A DNA stretch of 54,131 nucleotides from an uncultured Flavobacteriaceae bacterium (GTDB lineage Bacteria; Bacteroidota; Bacteroidia; Flavobacteriales; Flavobacteriaceae), in NCBI GenBank assembly GCA_905480425.1, contig CAJQQG010000048.1, forward strand, positions 1 to 54,131, given 5' to 3'. The translations under genes were made by a program, and so were the position numbers. Of this stretch, positions 27,248 through 36,631 are shown piece by piece. Positions within the stretch are counted from its first letter, which is position 1. Every line of letters starts with the position of its first letter. The notes beneath the pieces are model-generated. The model made no database searches. It was not told the DNA's origin and saw only the letters and a program-made list of their open reading frames with translations.

Positions 27248-27949
27248 ATGATTCAAATAAAAAACCTACATAAATCATATAAAATGGGAACTTCTTCTCT
27301 TCATGTTTTAAAGGGAATCAACTTTAATGTTGAGCAGGGTGAGTTGGTTGCCATTATGGGATCTTCAGGTTCTGGGAAATCTACTTTATTAAATATTTTA
27401 GGAATGTTAGATGTTGCTGAAGAGGGAGACTATATTTTAGACAATGTTCCCATTAAAAATTTGAATGAAACCAAAGCAGCGAAATATCGGAATAAATTTT
27501 TAGGCTTTGTCTTTCAATCCTTTAACTTAATTAATTACAAGACTGCTTTAGAAAATGTATCACTTCCTTTATATTATCAAGGAATTCCTCGTAAAGAGCG
27601 ACAACAATCTGCATTAAATTATTTAGAAAAAGTTGGATTAAAAGATTGGGCAACACATTTGCCTAGTGAATTATCTGGTGGTCAAAAACAACGTGTGGCA
27701 ATTGCTCGTGCCCTAGCTTCAAAACCCAAAGTTCTTTTGGCAGATGAGCCAACAGGTGCTTTAGATTCAACAACCTCTCATGAGGTAATGGATTTAATTC
27801 AAAAAATTAATCAAGAAGGAAAAACAATTCTAGTTGTTACCCACGAATTAGATATTGCACAAATGTGTAAACGTATTGTCAAACTTAAAGATGGCGTTAT
27901 CGTTGAAGATAAAAAAGTAAAACAAGTATTAGCTTCTTCTTATGTTTAA
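27248..27949 (+). CDS. ABC transporter ATP-binding protein (MacB/LolD type)
   Basis: The 233-residue ATPase powers the two permeases that follow. Visible motifs are Walker A GSSGSGKST (38-46), the Q loop (FVFQSFNL), signature LSGGQKQR, Walker B VLLADEPTG and the switch histidine (VTHE). I place the start at ATG 27248, which gives the standard MIQIKNLHKSY beginning; the in-frame TTG at 27212 adds a non-conserved tail. The last eight bases overlap the first permease start. MacB-type systems expel drugs, peptides or lipoprotein-like cargo; this one's substrate is unknown. Confidence 0.96.
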   Translation: MIQIKNLHKSYKMGTSSLHVLKGINFNVEQGELVAIMGSSGSGKSTLLNILGMLDVAEEGDYILDNVPIKNLNETKAAKYRNKFLGFVFQSFNLINYKTALENVSLPLYYQGIPRKERQQSALNYLEKVGLKDWATHLPSELSGGQKQRVAIARALASKPKVLLADEPTGALDSTTSHEVMDLIQKINQEGKTILVVTHELDIAQMCKRIVKLKDGVIVEDKKVKQVLASSYV

Positions 27950-29171
27950 TAGAGATCGCTGGAGAGAAATTTTTGACACAATAAGTAAAAATAAACTACG
28001 CACATTTTTGTCTGGTTTTACTGTTGCCTTAGGAATTTTTATTTTTATTATTCTATTTGGTTTAGGAAACGGCTTAAAAAATTCATTTCAAGAATTTTTT
28101 TTAGACGATGCTAGTAATGCTATTTTTCTATATCCTGGAAAAACATCGATGCCTTATAATGGGTTTAAGGAAAACAGAAGAATTGAATTTGATATCGAAG
28201 ATGTTGAAGACATTAAAAATAATTTCACTTTATTCACTGAATACGTTACACCTAGAATTTCAAGAAGTGCTTTAACACGATATAAAAGTCAGAGCAATTC
28301 ATATACTACTCGAGGGGTTGGACCTGCTCATCAATTTGTAGAAAAAACAATTTTGATGAAGGGACGTTTTATAAATCAAAAAGACATTGCTATAAGAGCT
28401 AAATATGCAGTAATAGGCCGTCTAGTAGCTAAAGATCTTTTTAAAGCAGAAGATCCTATTGGAAAGTATATTGATATTGGATCTAGTGTTTTTAAAGTAA
28501 TAGGAGTTTTTCAAGATGATGGTGGAGATCGCGAAGAACGAAATATTTATATCCCTTATTCAACACGCCAGTTGCTTGAAAAAGGAAATGATAAGGTAGA
28601 TGAAATAATTGTAACCTTTAATAAGGATTTAGGACATACTGGTGCTTTAGCTTTTGAGAGTTCTTTAAAAAAATATTTTAAGGACAAAAAATCTATTGAT
28701 CCAAGAGATCCAAATGGAATTTATTTTCGAAACCTTACTGATGATTTAAAGCAAACCCAGCAATTTGCAGTGGTACTTCAATATATTGTAAGTTTTGTTG
28801 GATTAGGAACATTAATTGCAGGAATTATTGGTATTTCAAATATTATGGTGTTTGTAGTTAAAGAACGGACAAAAGAATTAGGCATTAGAAAAGCATTAGG
28901 AGCTACACCAAAATCAGTCATTCAAATGATTCTTCAAGAATCAGTTTTTATTACCACAATCTCAGGCTATACAGGACTAATCTTAGGAGTATTTCTTTTA
29001 AAAAACATTGGCTTAAAATTAGAAGACTATTTCATTAAAAATCCATATATAGATTTGGGTACTGCTATAGCAGCTACTATCATATTGATTATTTTTGGAG
29101 CAATTGCAGGATATATTCCTGCAAAAAGAGCCGCTAGAATTAAACCTATAATTGCCTTACGAGATGAATAG
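27942..29171 (+). CDS. ABC transporter permease, MacB/FtsX-like (first)
   Basis: The 409-residue permease has the MacB layout: one N-terminal helix (about residues 22-42), a large periplasmic domain (45-280), then three C-terminal helices with the conserved VKERTKELGIRKALGATP coupling segment that contacts the ATPase. It ends with AARIKPIIALRDE. It overlaps the ATPase gene upstream and the second permease downstream by eight bases each. The two permeases differ in sequence, so the transporter is probably a heterodimer. Confidence 0.94.
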   Translation: MFNRDRWREIFDTISKNKLRTFLSGFTVALGIFIFIILFGLGNGLKNSFQEFFLDDASNAIFLYPGKTSMPYNGFKENRRIEFDIEDVEDIKNNFTLFTEYVTPRISRSALTRYKSQSNSYTTRGVGPAHQFVEKTILMKGRFINQKDIAIRAKYAVIGRLVAKDLFKAEDPIGKYIDIGSSVFKVIGVFQDDGGDREERNIYIPYSTRQLLEKGNDKVDEIIVTFNKDLGHTGALAFESSLKKYFKDKKSIDPRDPNGIYFRNLTDDLKQTQQFAVVLQYIVSFVGLGTLIAGIIGISNIMVFVVKERTKELGIRKALGATPKSVIQMILQESVFITTISGYTGLILGVFLLKNIGLKLEDYFIKNPYIDLGTAIAATIILIIFGAIAGYIPAKRAARIKPIIALRDE

Positions 29172-30438
29172 TTTAAAAGTAATATTTGATCGTGATACAT
29201 GGCAGGAAATTTTTGGGTCCATATCTAAAAATAAGACAAGAACTATTATTACCGTAATTGGTGTTCTTTGGGGAATTTTTATTTATATAGCACTTTCAGG
29301 AGCAGCAAAAGGATTAGATAATGGTTTTGAAAGACAGTTTGAAAATATAGCTATGAACTCCATGTTTATTTGGGCTCAAAGAACGAGTATTCCATATGAT
29401 GGATTCAAAATAGGCAGAAGAGTTGAGCTTAAGCTTTCAGATATAGATTACTTGAAGCAACGTGTTCCTCAAGTTGAATTTATCGCTCCTAGAAATGCTA
29501 GAGGTGTTTTTGGCGGTGGAGTTCCACTTGTTGTTAGAAATAATAAATCTAGTAATTATAACGTTTATGGTGATTATCCTGAATTAACAAAAATTGCGAC
29601 TAAAAAGATTTATACAGGTGGACGTTTTATAAATGATGATGACATTCGATACCGGCGAAAAGTATGCGTAATAGGTGAACGAACACAAACAGAACTCTTT
29701 GATGAAGATGAAGACCCCATAGGACAATATATAAGAATTGATAACATTTATTTCCAAGTTGTTGGAGTTCACAAGTTTGTGCCTGGTGGTGGTTTTGAAA
29801 ATGATGGCGATATTTTTATACCCTTTGAGACTTTTAGAAAAATATATAATACTGGCGATAAAGTTGGGTGGTTTACTATTGCTGCTTATGATGATGCAGA
29901 TGTGGTTGCGGTTGAAAAGGAAATTAAAGTAGCTCTTAAAAGAATTCATCGTGTTTCTCCAGATGATGAGCGTGCTTTCGGAGGTTTTAATTTGGGAGAG
30001 ATTTTTAATAAAATTGTTGGCTTTTCAAAAGGGATGACTCTTCTTTCTTTAATTGTTGGAATAGCAACAATAATCGCAGGTGTGATAGGTATTGGAAACA
30101 TTCTTTTAATTTCAGTAAAAGAGCGGACTAAAGAGCTAGGAGTTCGAAGAGCTCTGGGTGCAACCCCTTCAGAAGTCCGAAATCAAATAATATTAGAATC
30201 TGTCTTTTTGACTGTTATTGCAGGTATTTTAGGAATTATATTAGGCGCTTTTGTTTTAGCAGGAATAAACGCGGCTACCCAAGACATGACAGACTTCCCC
30301 TACACAAATCCAACAGTACCGATTCCGTTTGTTTTAGGAGCATTATTTATTATGGTTTTCCTAGGAACATTAATAGGACTTATACCAGCACAACGTGCGG
30401 TAAGTATAAAACCAATTGACGCATTAAGAGAAGAATAA
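29164..30438 (+). CDS. ABC transporter permease, MacB/FtsX-like (second)
   Basis: This 424-residue paralogue of the preceding permease shares its layout and repeats key motifs (RDTWQEIFGSISKNKTRT at the start, VKERTKELGVRRALGATP, AVSIKPIDALREE at the end). The ATG at 29164 is chosen over the TTG at 29152 because it aligns with the first permease and gives the same eight-base overlap seen in this operon. It likely forms a heterodimer with the first permease. Confidence 0.94.
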   Translation: MNSLKVIFDRDTWQEIFGSISKNKTRTIITVIGVLWGIFIYIALSGAAKGLDNGFERQFENIAMNSMFIWAQRTSIPYDGFKIGRRVELKLSDIDYLKQRVPQVEFIAPRNARGVFGGGVPLVVRNNKSSNYNVYGDYPELTKIATKKIYTGGRFINDDDIRYRRKVCVIGERTQTELFDEDEDPIGQYIRIDNIYFQVVGVHKFVPGGGFENDGDIFIPFETFRKIYNTGDKVGWFTIAAYDDADVVAVEKEIKVALKRIHRVSPDDERAFGGFNLGEIFNKIVGFSKGMTLLSLIVGIATIIAGVIGIGNILLISVKERTKELGVRRALGATPSEVRNQIILESVFLTVIAGILGIILGAFVLAGINAATQDMTDFPYTNPTVPIPFVLGALFIMVFLGTLIGLIPAQRAVSIKPIDALREE

Positions 30439-30462
30439 AATAACTATATACAATTAATTATT

Positions 30463-31608
30463 ATGAAAATTTTAAAATATATTGGAATTGCACTTTTAAT
30501 TTGCGGCGCTTTATTTGCAGCTGCCTATTTTATTAAAACCAATAACAAATCTATTATTGAGTTTGAAACAGAAACCTCTATTGTAACTTCAATTGAGAGA
30601 AAAACAGTGGTTACCGGTAAGGTGATTCCGGAAGATGAAGTAGAAATTAAACCTCAAATTCAAGGAATTATAGAAGACCTATTTGTTGAAGAAGGTGATT
30701 TAGTTGAAGCTGGAGATCTTTTAGCGAAAATCAAAGTAGTTCCAAATGAGCAAAGCTTAAATAGTGCTCGAGGTAGATTAGCTAATTCAAAAATTGTAAT
30801 GAAAAACGCTACGGTAGATTTTAATCGTAATAAAGATTTATATGCAAAAGGTATTATCTCAAAACAAGAGTTTGAGAATTCTGAATTACGTTATAGTCAA
30901 TCAAAACTTGATGTTTCCAATGCGAGCTCTGATCTGCAAATTATAAGATTAGGATCTGCTGGAGGTGCTGCTTCTGCCAATACAAATATTCGCGCAACTG
31001 TTCCAGGAACTATTTTGGAAATTCCTGTAGAAGAAGGTTTTCAGGTGATTGCGAGTAATAGTTTTAACGCAGGTACAACCATTGCAACTATTGCAGATCT
31101 TAATAAAATGATTTTTGAAGGTAAAGTAGATGAAGCTGAAGTAGGAAAGTTAACAGTAGGTATGCCTTTAGAAGTTAATTTAGGTGCTATTGAAGACCAA
31201 TCCCTTGAGGCTAAACTAAAGTTTATTGCACCTAAAGGAAATGAAGAGCAAGGTGCAGTACAATTTATTATTGAAGCTGATTTGTTTTTAAACGATTCTA
31301 TTTTCATTAGAGCAGGATATAGTGCTAATGCTTCTTTGGTATTAGAAAGAAAAGATAGTATCATGGCAATTTCAGAATCATTATTACAATTTGATCGTAA
31401 AACAGAAAAACCTTATGTCGAAGTTTCTATTGGAGAACAAAAGTTTGAACGTAGAGATATTAAAGTTGGAATTTCTGATGGCGTAAATGTTGAGGTTATT
31501 TCTGGAATTACTAAAGACGACTTAATAAAAGTTTGGAATAAAACAGAACCCATAAAAAAGGGTGATGATGAAGAAGATGAATCAAAGCGAAAGCGCAGAA
31601 ATAATTAA
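30463..31608 (+). CDS. Periplasmic adaptor (HlyD/MacA family membrane fusion protein)
   Basis: The 381-residue adaptor links the inner-membrane ABC transporter to the outer-membrane TolC protein. It has an N-terminal membrane anchor (about 5-25), a split lipoyl/barrel-sandwich domain (EDEVEIKPQIQGIIEDLFVEEGDLV and TVPGTILEIPVEEGFQV), a helical hairpin between them (about 95-165), a beta-barrel domain and a short membrane-proximal domain. The C-terminus is highly charged (DDEEDESKRKRRNN). It lies 24 bases after the second permease. Confidence 0.95.
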   Translation: MKILKYIGIALLICGALFAAAYFIKTNNKSIIEFETETSIVTSIERKTVVTGKVIPEDEVEIKPQIQGIIEDLFVEEGDLVEAGDLLAKIKVVPNEQSLNSARGRLANSKIVMKNATVDFNRNKDLYAKGIISKQEFENSELRYSQSKLDVSNASSDLQIIRLGSAGGAASANTNIRATVPGTILEIPVEEGFQVIASNSFNAGTTIATIADLNKMIFEGKVDEAEVGKLTVGMPLEVNLGAIEDQSLEAKLKFIAPKGNEEQGAVQFIIEADLFLNDSIFIRAGYSANASLVLERKDSIMAISESLLQFDRKTEKPYVEVSIGEQKFERRDIKVGISDGVNVEVISGITKDDLIKVWNKTEPIKKGDDEEDESKRKRRNN

Positions 31609-31644
31609 TAAAAAAAAGCTAATTAATATAATAAAATACAACAG

Positions 31645-33054
31645 ATGAAAACATTTGTAACCTTCTTGCTTTCAATAATATCCTTTGTAGTTTCTGCACA
31701 GGGAACAGCATATACTTTAGAAGAATGTGTACTCATAGCTTTAGATAAAAATATCAGTATCAAACAATCTGAATTAGATCTGGAGGGAGCTTCTATCGAT
31801 AAAGACGATGCCATAGGTAATTTTATGCCAAGGTTAAGTCTCCAATCACAACATATTTGGAATAATGGATTGAGTCAAAATATCACCAATGGATTAATCG
31901 AAAATTTAACTACCCAATTTTCTTCTTTTGGAGGGAACATTGGAGTTACTGTATTTAATGGAAGACAAAATATAAATCAACTATCAAGAGCTAACCTGAG
32001 TATTATTGCACGTCAATATCAATTAGATGACATGAAGGACGACATTAGTCTTTTTGTGGCAAATGCTTACTTACAAGTTATGTTTAATAAAGAGTTAGCC
32101 CAAGTCCAGCTATTTCAATTAGAACTTACGCAAGAAGATCTTGAGCGAACAAAAGCTAGAATTGAAGCAGGTGTATTAACAATAGCAGATATTTATGAAA
32201 TTGAAGCAAACCTTGCCTCTCAAGAGCAAGCTTTAATTCAAGCAGATAATAATTATAGACTCTCTCGAATTAGCTTAGCACAGTTGTTATTAATTACTGA
32301 TTACGAAAATTTTAATATTGCAGCAGAAGATTTTGACATTCCTTTTTCAGATGTTTTAATACAAAAACCAAAAGATATTTTTGAAAAAGCACTTACTCTA
32401 AGAAATGATATTAAGTTGGGCGTTGCTAATATTGAAGTCGCCAAAAAAGACATTGATATTGCCAAAGGAGCATTAATGCCTTCGTTGTCTGCCTTTTTCA
32501 ACTACAATACTCGTATTTCTTACTCTGACCGTTTTACGGAAACAGGAAATGTGATTGAATCCCCGATTGGTTTTGTTAAAAATGACGGATCTTTAGTGGT
32601 AACGCAGTTTCCAGAACGCTCTGTAGCGGGAGCACTCCCATTTGCTACGCAATTTGGACAAAATGATGGTCAAAGCTATGGGCTTTCTTTAAATATTCCA
32701 GTGTTTAGCGGACTGTCCATTAGAAATAATATTAAAAGAAGAAAGTTGAATTTGGAACGTATTGAAAATCAGTTTGAACAAACTAAACTTGATTTAGAAA
32801 ACACCATCAATCAAGCCTACAATAATACAGAAGGTGCGCTTAAATTTTATGAAGCTGCAGAGAAAACAGTAAGAGCTCGCAAAGAAGCTTTTGAGATGGC
32901 ACAAAACCGATTTGAGGCAGGTGTGATGAATTCTTTTGATTTCATCCAGGCTAAACAGAGGTATCAAATTTCAAGCTCAGATATCGTTCGTGCTAAATTT
33001 GATTATATTTTTAAATTAAAGGTCTTGGAGTTTTATTTCGGTCTTAAGTTGTAA
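31645..33054 (+). CDS. TolC-family outer-membrane efflux protein
   Basis: The 469-residue outer-membrane channel has a signal peptide ending VVSAQ (about residue 19), followed by TYTLEEC-like text, and two long coiled-coil halves with internal similarity (LANLS/FVANAYLQVMFNKELAQVQ in the first, TINQAYNNTEGALKFYEAAEKTVRARKEAFEMAQNRFEAGVMNSFDFIQAKQ in the second). It completes the tripartite efflux system with the adaptor and ABC transporter upstream and is the last gene of the operon. Confidence 0.95.
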   Translation: MKTFVTFLLSIISFVVSAQGTAYTLEECVLIALDKNISIKQSELDLEGASIDKDDAIGNFMPRLSLQSQHIWNNGLSQNITNGLIENLTTQFSSFGGNIGVTVFNGRQNINQLSRANLSIIARQYQLDDMKDDISLFVANAYLQVMFNKELAQVQLFQLELTQEDLERTKARIEAGVLTIADIYEIEANLASQEQALIQADNNYRLSRISLAQLLLITDYENFNIAAEDFDIPFSDVLIQKPKDIFEKALTLRNDIKLGVANIEVAKKDIDIAKGALMPSLSAFFNYNTRISYSDRFTETGNVIESPIGFVKNDGSLVVTQFPERSVAGALPFATQFGQNDGQSYGLSLNIPVFSGLSIRNNIKRRKLNLERIENQFEQTKLDLENTINQAYNNTEGALKFYEAAEKTVRARKEAFEMAQNRFEAGVMNSFDFIQAKQRYQISSSDIVRAKFDYIFKLKVLEFYFGLKL

Positions 33055-33160
33055 TATTTATCTCCAAAGAGTTAAGCTTAAATTTTTGTAAGTATCGTAT
33101 ATCACAACTTTTTTATATCTTGAATTCAGTAAAAATTAATATAATTAAATACTGACTTTT

Positions 33161-34129
33161 ATGAATACTTCTGCTAAATCAGATTATGAAAACGATCATA
33201 AAGATATTCCAGGAAATCCTTCAACATCAAAAACAAGTACATTAAAGCTCAATAGAAGAAAAAATAATGAGCCATTACGTGTTTTAAATGAGACTCAGTG
33301 GAATTTTTGGAGGGAAAATGGGTACGTTGTCATTAAAAATGCAATTTCAAGAGAACAAGCCAATAACACGGCTTCTTTTTTGTGGGAATTTGAGGAGAAA
33401 TCACCTAATAATCCTGAATCATGGTATCACGCACCTAGAGCTGAAATGCAAATGAAAGAACTAGCAGGTACAGGAATGGTTGAGGTTTATAATCATCAAT
33501 ATTTATGGACTAATAGACAGTCTCAAAAAGTTTACGATGCCTTTGTAGATGTTTGGGGTACAGAAAAATTATGGGTAACCATTGATCGTGCAAATCTTAA
33601 CTTTCCCATAAAAAAAGGGTTTGAGTATAAAGGATTTATTCATTGGGATTATGATCCTGAAACCAAACCTGAAAATGTTCAGGGAGTTATTGCTTTATCC
33701 GACCAAATAGACCCAAATATGGGTGGCTTTCAATGCATTCCTTGGTTGTATCAAAATTATGATAGCTGGAAAACAACCCAGCCAGAAAATCGTAATCGGT
33801 TTCAACCAGACATTAAGGGTTTAGAAGACAAAATAGAAAAAGTATCAATGCATGCAGGCGATCTTCTTATTTTTAATAGTTTGTTAGCCCATGGTATTCG
33901 TCCAAACCAATCAAAAGACAAAGTCCGTATTGCTCAATATATTTCAATGATGCCTGCAGAAGAGCAAAATGAATCACTTAAAGAATGGCGAATCAATTCA
34001 TGGCAACATAGAATAGCGCCAGAAGGTTATGCATTTCCTGGTGACCCAAGAAACTGGGAACAAGAACGTTATTCTACAGCACAATTAAATTTGCTGGGTG
34101 AAAAACTATTAGGTGTTAAAAGTTGGTAA
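33161..34129 (+). CDS. Phytanoyl-CoA dioxygenase (PhyH)-family iron/2-oxoglutarate oxygenase
   Basis: The 322-residue cytoplasmic protein has the facial triad of the PhyH family: H161-W-D163 in GFIHWDYDP and H244 in LLAHGIRPN, with R256 as the probable 2-oxoglutarate ligand. A polar, poorly conserved-looking tail of about 35 residues precedes the domain (QWNFWRENGYVVIKNAI starts near 46). An SDR gene follows 19 bases later. PhyH proteins hydroxylate diverse small molecules and lipids, so the substrate is unknown. A two-step hydroxylation-oxidation with the SDR is inference. Confidence 0.9.
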   Translation: MNTSAKSDYENDHKDIPGNPSTSKTSTLKLNRRKNNEPLRVLNETQWNFWRENGYVVIKNAISREQANNTASFLWEFEEKSPNNPESWYHAPRAEMQMKELAGTGMVEVYNHQYLWTNRQSQKVYDAFVDVWGTEKLWVTIDRANLNFPIKKGFEYKGFIHWDYDPETKPENVQGVIALSDQIDPNMGGFQCIPWLYQNYDSWKTTQPENRNRFQPDIKGLEDKIEKVSMHAGDLLIFNSLLAHGIRPNQSKDKVRIAQYISMMPAEEQNESLKEWRINSWQHRIAPEGYAFPGDPRNWEQERYSTAQLNLLGEKLLGVKSW

Positions 34130-34148
34130 AACACTAGCTGCAAAAAAA

Positions 34149-34943
34149 ATGGATCTCAATTTAAAAGGTAAAATTGCATTTATTTCAGGCTCTACCTCTG
34201 GAATAGGTTTTACAACGGCTCGTATTCTTTTGGAAGAAGGTATGAAGGTGTATATTAATGGAAGAAAAGAAGAAACAGTCAATACCGCAGTTACTGAATT
34301 GAAAAACACCACAGAAAGTAACGAAGTATATGGGATAGTGGCAGACTTTAGAAATCCTGAAGAAGTCATGAGACTACTTCAAGAATTACCTGAAATAGAT
34401 GTTTTGGTTAATAATGTTGGGATATATAATTCTCAATCCTTTTTTGAAACTACTTCAAAACAATGGGAAGAACAGTTTCAGGTTAATTTAATGAGTGGTG
34501 TAAGTTTATCCAATCATTGCCTTCAAAAAATGCTCTGTAAAAAATGGGGACGTATTATTTTCATTTCGAGTGAATGTGCTTACTTGGTTCCTAATGATAT
34601 GATATCATATAGCGCAACCAAAGCCGCAATTCACGCCTTGTCTCGAGGATTGTCTCAGCTAACCAGGGGAACAGGAGTAACGGTTAATACAGTTGTTCCA
34701 GGATCTACTTTAAGCGAAGGTGCAAAACACTTTATAGCAGATAAAGCAGTAAAAGAAGGAAGTAACCCTAAAACAGTTGAGAGAGACTTTTTTAGAAAAG
34801 AAAGGACACAATCTTTACTGGAACGTTTTGCGTCAACTGACGAGGTTGCAACTACGATTGCTTATCTTTGTAGTCCACTTTCTAGTGCTACCAACGGAAC
34901 AGTGATAAGAGTAGATGGTGGAAGCACTGGAAGTGTATTTTAA
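34149..34943 (+). CDS. Short-chain dehydrogenase/reductase
   Basis: The 264-residue Rossmann-fold oxidoreductase has the glycine motif GSTSGIG (14-20), NNVG (88-91), catalytic Ser141 and Y154-x3-K158 (YSATK). R39 after the second strand (NGRKEE) favours NADP(H). The ATG at 34149 is preferred over an in-frame GTG at 34113 that would run back into the dioxygenase gene. It likely oxidises or reduces a compound related to the PhyH product; specificity cannot be read from sequence. Confidence 0.92.
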   Translation: MDLNLKGKIAFISGSTSGIGFTTARILLEEGMKVYINGRKEETVNTAVTELKNTTESNEVYGIVADFRNPEEVMRLLQELPEIDVLVNNVGIYNSQSFFETTSKQWEEQFQVNLMSGVSLSNHCLQKMLCKKWGRIIFISSECAYLVPNDMISYSATKAAIHALSRGLSQLTRGTGVTVNTVVPGSTLSEGAKHFIADKAVKEGSNPKTVERDFFRKERTQSLLERFASTDEVATTIAYLCSPLSSATNGTVIRVDGGSTGSVF

Positions 34944-34959
34944 ACCTTTTTATTGAGTG

Positions 34960-35643
34960 ATGAATTATATCTTACACCTAGAGACAACAACAAAAAAATG
35001 TTCTGTAGCATTGGCTCAAAACGGTGAGTTAATGATTCAAAAAGAGCTTTTGTCTGAAGAATTTAGTCATAGTGTGCAGCTTCATCCATTTATAGAAGAA
35101 GTTTTAAAAGAGAGTGGTCTGAAGGCTTCCTCACTCAGTGCAGTAGCAATTAGTAAGGGTCCAGGTTCATATACTGGACTTCGTATTGGTGTAGCAGCCG
35201 CAAAAGGATTATGTTTTGCTTTAGATTTACCCTTAATAGCATTAAACACATTGGAAATTATGGTACAGCCTCATGAAGTTTCCCAATATTCGTTTATCAT
35301 CCCAATGTTAGATGCCAGAAGAATGGAAGTATATACAGCAATTTTTGATGGAACTAGAAAATGGATTCAAGAAACTACAGCTGAGGTGTTGACTAAAGAA
35401 ACTTTCAACTCTATTGTTAGGAAGGAACCTTGCTTAATTATAGGAGATGGAGCCATAAAATTTAAAACTTTACAGCCAAAATTAAACGCATCTTATACAA
35501 GTGAAATTCATTATCCGTTAGCAAAAGATATGATAACTTTGGCCTGGAGTAAATTTAATGCAAAAGACTTTGAAGACTTAGCATATTTTGAGCCTTTTTA
35601 TCTTAAGGATTTTCAAACGATCCCTGCAAAGAAATATAACTAA
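34960..35643 (+). CDS. tsaB: tRNA threonylcarbamoyladenosine biosynthesis protein TsaB
   Basis: The 227-residue protein partners TsaD and TsaE in making t6A37 on tRNAs that read ANN codons. The ASKHA-fold N-terminus (ILHLETTTKKCSVALA) and the GPGSYTGLRIGVAAAKGL motif are diagnostic. An ATG at 34960 follows a GTG at 34957; the ATG is the more likely start. Its stop codon overlaps that of the convergent nfu gene (CTAA at 35640-35643). Confidence 0.95.
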   Translation: MNYILHLETTTKKCSVALAQNGELMIQKELLSEEFSHSVQLHPFIEEVLKESGLKASSLSAVAISKGPGSYTGLRIGVAAAKGLCFALDLPLIALNTLEIMVQPHEVSQYSFIIPMLDARRMEVYTAIFDGTRKWIQETTAEVLTKETFNSIVRKEPCLIIGDGAIKFKTLQPKLNASYTSEIHYPLAKDMITLAWSKFNAKDFEDLAYFEPFYLKDFQTIPAKKYN

Positions 35644-36530
35644 CCGTTAACAGCAACTACTGTTGAAATTTTTCCGGGCATCATTTCTTTTAACATATTT
35701 TCAATTCCATTTTTTAATGTAAAAGTTGATGAAGGACAACCACTACAGGCACCTTGTAATACTACGTGTACTGATTTTTCAGTTTCATCATAAGAATCAA
35801 AAACAATATTTCCACCATCAGAGGCAACAGCAGGTTTAATGTATTCGTCTAAAATGGATACAATTTGTTGCTCTATTGGATTTAAATTAGCCTCAGGCTG
35901 TTCTTTTTTCTCAATGTTTAAGGGGGTAGGGGATTCTGTAAGTACAATATTTCCCTCCTCTATAAAGGAACGAATAAACTCACGCACCTCCATTACTACT
36001 GTTTCCCATTCAGCCACTTCATATTTTGTAATGGATACATAATTGGTATCTAAGAAAACTTCTTTTACAAATGGTAAATGGAATAATTGTTTTGCTAATG
36101 GAGAATTTTTAGTTTCATCAATATTTTTAAATTCAACACTTTGAGGTACTAAAGGTTTGTTGGCTACAAATTTCATTACTGCAGGATTGGGGGTGCTTTC
36201 TGCATAGACACTCACTGGGATTCTATCATTTCGTTGAGCTTCTAACACCACACCACCTTCATTTAAATAGGTCTGTAACTGTTCTTTAACTTCCTCTATA
36301 ACTTCTTCCCATTCAAGGATATCAAAACGCTCAACAGATATTATTTTTTCAGAAAGACTTACAGATTTTACAAAGGGTAAGTAAAATAGTTGCTGAATAA
36401 GTGGCGCTCCCTTAGCCTCATCAATATTTTTAAATTGACGCGTCTCTTTTGGACCAATAGGTTGATCTAATTCAAACTGTGCCCAAGGATTCCCTTTTTC
36501 AGCACTTGCAGTGAGGCGATAAATCTTCAT
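35640..36530 (-). CDS. Nfu/NifU-type iron-sulfur carrier with duplicated N-domain
   Basis: The 296-residue protein ends in a NifU C-terminal domain with C262-x2-C265 (GACSGCPSS), which binds a transient 4Fe-4S cluster for delivery to client enzymes. In front stand two Nfu N-domains in tandem, about residues 1-95 and 103-195, that resemble each other (FKNIDEAKGAPLIQQLFYLPFVKSV against FKNIDETKNSPLAKQLFHLPFVKEV, in pieces). Start chosen at MKIYRL; an ATG four codons upstream is possible. It is convergent with tsaB and divergent from the carbonic anhydrase-like gene. Confidence 0.93.
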   Translation of the reverse strand: MKIYRLTASAEKGNPWAQFELDQPIGPKETRQFKNIDEAKGAPLIQQLFYLPFVKSVSLSEKIISVERFDILEWEEVIEEVKEQLQTYLNEGGVVLEAQRNDRIPVSVYAESTPNPAVMKFVANKPLVPQSVEFKNIDETKNSPLAKQLFHLPFVKEVFLDTNYVSITKYEVAEWETVVMEVREFIRSFIEEGNIVLTESPTPLNIEKKEQPEANLNPIEQQIVSILDEYIKPAVASDGGNIVFDSYDETEKSVHVVLQGACSGCPSSTFTLKNGIENMLKEMMPGKISTVVAVNG

Positions 36531-36631
36531 CTTTTTTTTCAAAAATAATGAAAGAAAAGTGAATTATAGCTCGAAAAGAAAGACATCTTTAAACAAGTAT
36601 CTTTTTGTACTTTGGACTCAAAGAACTTAAT

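Noticed and set aside
29584-29949. 121-codon minus-strand frame
   Set aside because: Antisense to the second permease, no signal or motif, composition of a shadow frame.
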